Assembly (NCBI GenBank): GCA_003164825.1 | Contig: PLUH01000039.1 | Span: forward strand, 277-16,324 | Reading direction: 5' to 3' | Length of the DNA stretch: 16,048 nt | From: Hyphomicrobiales bacterium | Lineage (GTDB): Bacteria; Pseudomonadota; Alphaproteobacteria; Rhizobiales; Beijerinckiaceae | Shown here: positions 14,942-16,048 of the stretch, piece after piece | Layout of the letters: each line of letters opens with the position of its first letter | How positions within the stretch are numbered: the first letter of the stretch is position 1 | Translations under genes and position numbers: made by a program | Notes under the pieces: model-generated | The model's input: only the letters and a program-made list of their open reading frames with translations | Database searches by the model: none | Told to the model about the DNA's origin: nothing

Positions 14942-15919
14942 ATGCGCGCGATTCTTTGCGATCGCTTCGAGGGAATTGGCGCGCTGCGCATGGGCGAGGC
15001 GGCGGAGCCGACTCCGGCCGACGACGAGGTTCTGATCGACGTTCATGCGGCGTCGGTCAGCTACATGGACTACCTGATGACCACCGGCGGCTATCAGCTG
15101 CGGCCGGCCCTTCCTTATGTGCCGGGAACAGACGCCGCGGGGGTCGTCGCCAGCGTGGGCGATAGGGTCGAACGCTTTCGCCCCGGCGACCGTGTCGCCT
15201 GCGGGAACTGGTTTGGCGGTTTTGCGGAGCGGATGGTCGCCAAAGCCTCGAAAAGCGCCCGTATTCCCGGCAACGTGGATTTCTTGGTTGGCTCGACTGT
15301 CCTCCACGCCTATCTCACTGCGTGGTACGCCCTCGTTGACCGCGCGCGCTTGGCGCCCGGCGAAACAGTGCTCATCACCGGCGCGGCCGGCGGCGTCGGC
15401 CTGGCTTGTGTCGAAGTCGCGCATCTGCTTGGCGGCCGTGTCATCGCGGCGGTCGGATCGGCCGCGAAAGCGAAAGCTGCGCGCGACGGCGGAGCCGAGC
15501 ATGTGATCGACTATTCGTGCGAGGACATGCGCGAACGGGTGAGGGCGCTGACAAACGGCCAGGGAATCGACGTTGGCGTCGACAATGTCGGCGGGCCGCT
15601 GTTCCTGACCCTCGCTCGTCTCATGCGCTGGAACGGCCGTCTGATCCCGATCGGATTCGCCGGCGGCGAGATCCCGTCCGTGCCGATGAACCTGCCCCTG
15701 CTCAAGAACTACTCGATCGTCGGCGTCTTCGCGGGCGCCTGGATGACGAATTTTCCTGCTGAAGCCGCTGAGGCGGCAGACAAGGTCATGGCGCTGGTCG
15801 GAGAGGGCAAGCTGCGCCCACGCGTCGATCGCGTCCTGCCGCTGGAGCAGGCGGCGGAGGCGATGCGCGCCGTCGCGGAGCGCAGCGTTCAGGGGCGCAT
15901 GGTGCTCAAGGTCAGATGA
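14942..15919 (+). CDS. NADPH:quinone oxidoreductase-like MDR-family protein
   Basis: A 325-residue medium-chain dehydrogenase/reductase of the zinc-free quinone oxidoreductase (QOR) type. The GroES-like N-terminal domain (about 1-125) has P-Y-V-P-G-T-D-A-A-G-V-V (58-69) and the F-R-P-G-D-R-V segment (79-85). The Rossmann domain carries the dinucleotide site T-G-A-A-G-G-V-G (146-153), followed by A-A-V-G-S-A-A-K. The A-A-G-G-V-G form is usual for NADPH-dependent QOR-like enzymes. The cysteines and histidines of the zinc alcohol dehydrogenases are absent. It would reduce a quinone or an activated alkene with NADPH; the exact substrate is unknown. The next gene starts 12 bases after its stop, so the two probably form an operon. 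Confidence 0.9.
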   Translation: MRAILCDRFEGIGALRMGEAAEPTPADDEVLIDVHAASVSYMDYLMTTGGYQLRPALPYVPGTDAAGVVASVGDRVERFRPGDRVACGNWFGGFAERMVAKASKSARIPGNVDFLVGSTVLHAYLTAWYALVDRARLAPGETVLITGAAGGVGLACVEVAHLLGGRVIAAVGSAAKAKAARDGGAEHVIDYSCEDMRERVRALTNGQGIDVGVDNVGGPLFLTLARLMRWNGRLIPIGFAGGEIPSVPMNLPLLKNYSIVGVFAGAWMTNFPAEAAEAADKVMALVGEGKLRPRVDRVLPLEQAAEAMRAVAERSVQGRMVLKVR

Positions 15920-15920
15920 C

Positions 15921-15926
15921 AGGAGG
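15921..15926 (+). promoter_or_regulatory. Ribosome binding site for the methyltransferase-like gene
   Basis: AGGAGG, a full Shine-Dalgarno match, is placed 5 bases before the ATG at 15932. It starts one base after the MDR stop codon. Confidence 0.7.
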
Positions 15927-15931
15927 GCGCG

Positions 15932-16048
15932 ATGGCGGACCAGGCGCGGCGGAAACCAATCGAGGACGTCAGCGAAATCTCGGCGATCACTTACGGGTTC
16001 ATGGCTTCCAAAGCCCTGTTCGCCGCGCTTGAGTTCGATCTCTTCACC
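15932..16048 (+). CDS. O-methyltransferase-like protein, N-terminal fragment (3' end cut by window)
   Basis: Only 39 residues are visible, starting M-A-D-Q-A-R-R-K-P-I. The stretch I-T-Y-G-F-M-A-S-K-A-L-F-A-A-L-E-F-D-L-F-T resembles the dimerisation helix at the start of SAM-dependent O-methyltransferases of the hydroxyneurosporene/acetylserotonin methyltransferase type. The SAM-binding domain would be downstream of the window, so the call rests on this segment alone. It follows the MDR reductase by 12 bases with a strong ribosome site, which suggests that reduction and methylation of one small molecule are coupled. That is inference. Confidence 0.6.
   Translation, partial: MADQARRKPIEDVSEISAITYGFMASKALFAALEFDLFT

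Noticed and set aside
1..16048. CRISPR arrays, insertion sequences, prophage, tRNA or rRNA genes
   Set aside because: No regularly spaced direct repeats, transposase or integrase motifs, or cloverleaf-like stretches were seen by eye; a tRNA scan would be the decisive check.

Overview
The window is a G+C-rich bacterial chromosome segment, densely coded on both strands, with short intergenic gaps. It looks like an alphaproteobacterium of the Hyphomicrobiales (Rhizobiales) type. The evidence is the PleC/DivJ-style histidine kinase, a small secreted protein of the GCG_CRPN kind, the N-terminal wording of the PolA, a TTAA-N7-TTAA box like the CtrA cell-cycle regulator site, and hairpin repeats common in alphaproteobacterial intergenic DNA. 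I cannot fix the genus. I see no insertion sequence, prophage, CRISPR array, tRNA or rRNA, and no gap above 300 bases between genes.

Layout. 1-287: 3' end of pth (peptidyl-tRNA hydrolase). 349-1566 (+): alpha/beta hydrolase. 1650-3218 (-): membrane sensor histidine kinase, divergent from a glutathione S-transferase (3445-4056, +). The region between them is rich in TTAA sites. 4106-4357 (-): tiny secreted GCG_CRPN-type protein. 4597-5214 (+): HAD-family hydrolase. 5243-5725 (-): YcgN/UPF0260 cysteine-cluster protein, divergent from a histone-deacetylase-like amidohydrolase with a GTG start (5973-6902, +). 6923-12737 (-): zapE, a secreted alpha/beta hydrolase and polA, all co-directional and read in the order polA, hydrolase, zapE. 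12910-14211 (+): exported beta-propeller protein. 14235-14345: two inverted copies of a hairpin repeat. 14365-14856 (+): four-helix membrane protein of unknown function. 14942-15919 (+): quinone-oxidoreductase-like MDR protein. 15932-end (+): start of an O-methyltransferase-like gene, apparently co-transcribed with the MDR gene.

How the genes relate. Most are housekeeping or stand-alone metabolic genes, and I do not see a single multi-gene system. The plausible functional units are the MDR reductase plus methyltransferase pair, and the polA-hydrolase-zapE strand run. The histidine kinase with an upstream CtrA-like box could belong to the cell-cycle phosphorelay.

The items most worth a second look are: an Asn in PolA where the last catalytic Asp of the 3'-5' exonuclease is expected; the CtrA-like box and TTAA cluster between kinase and GST; a C-x3-C-H motif near the N terminus of the beta-propeller protein; and the inverted hairpin repeat pair next to a TTG-started gene. 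All family calls are from motif recognition by eye; no database search was run.
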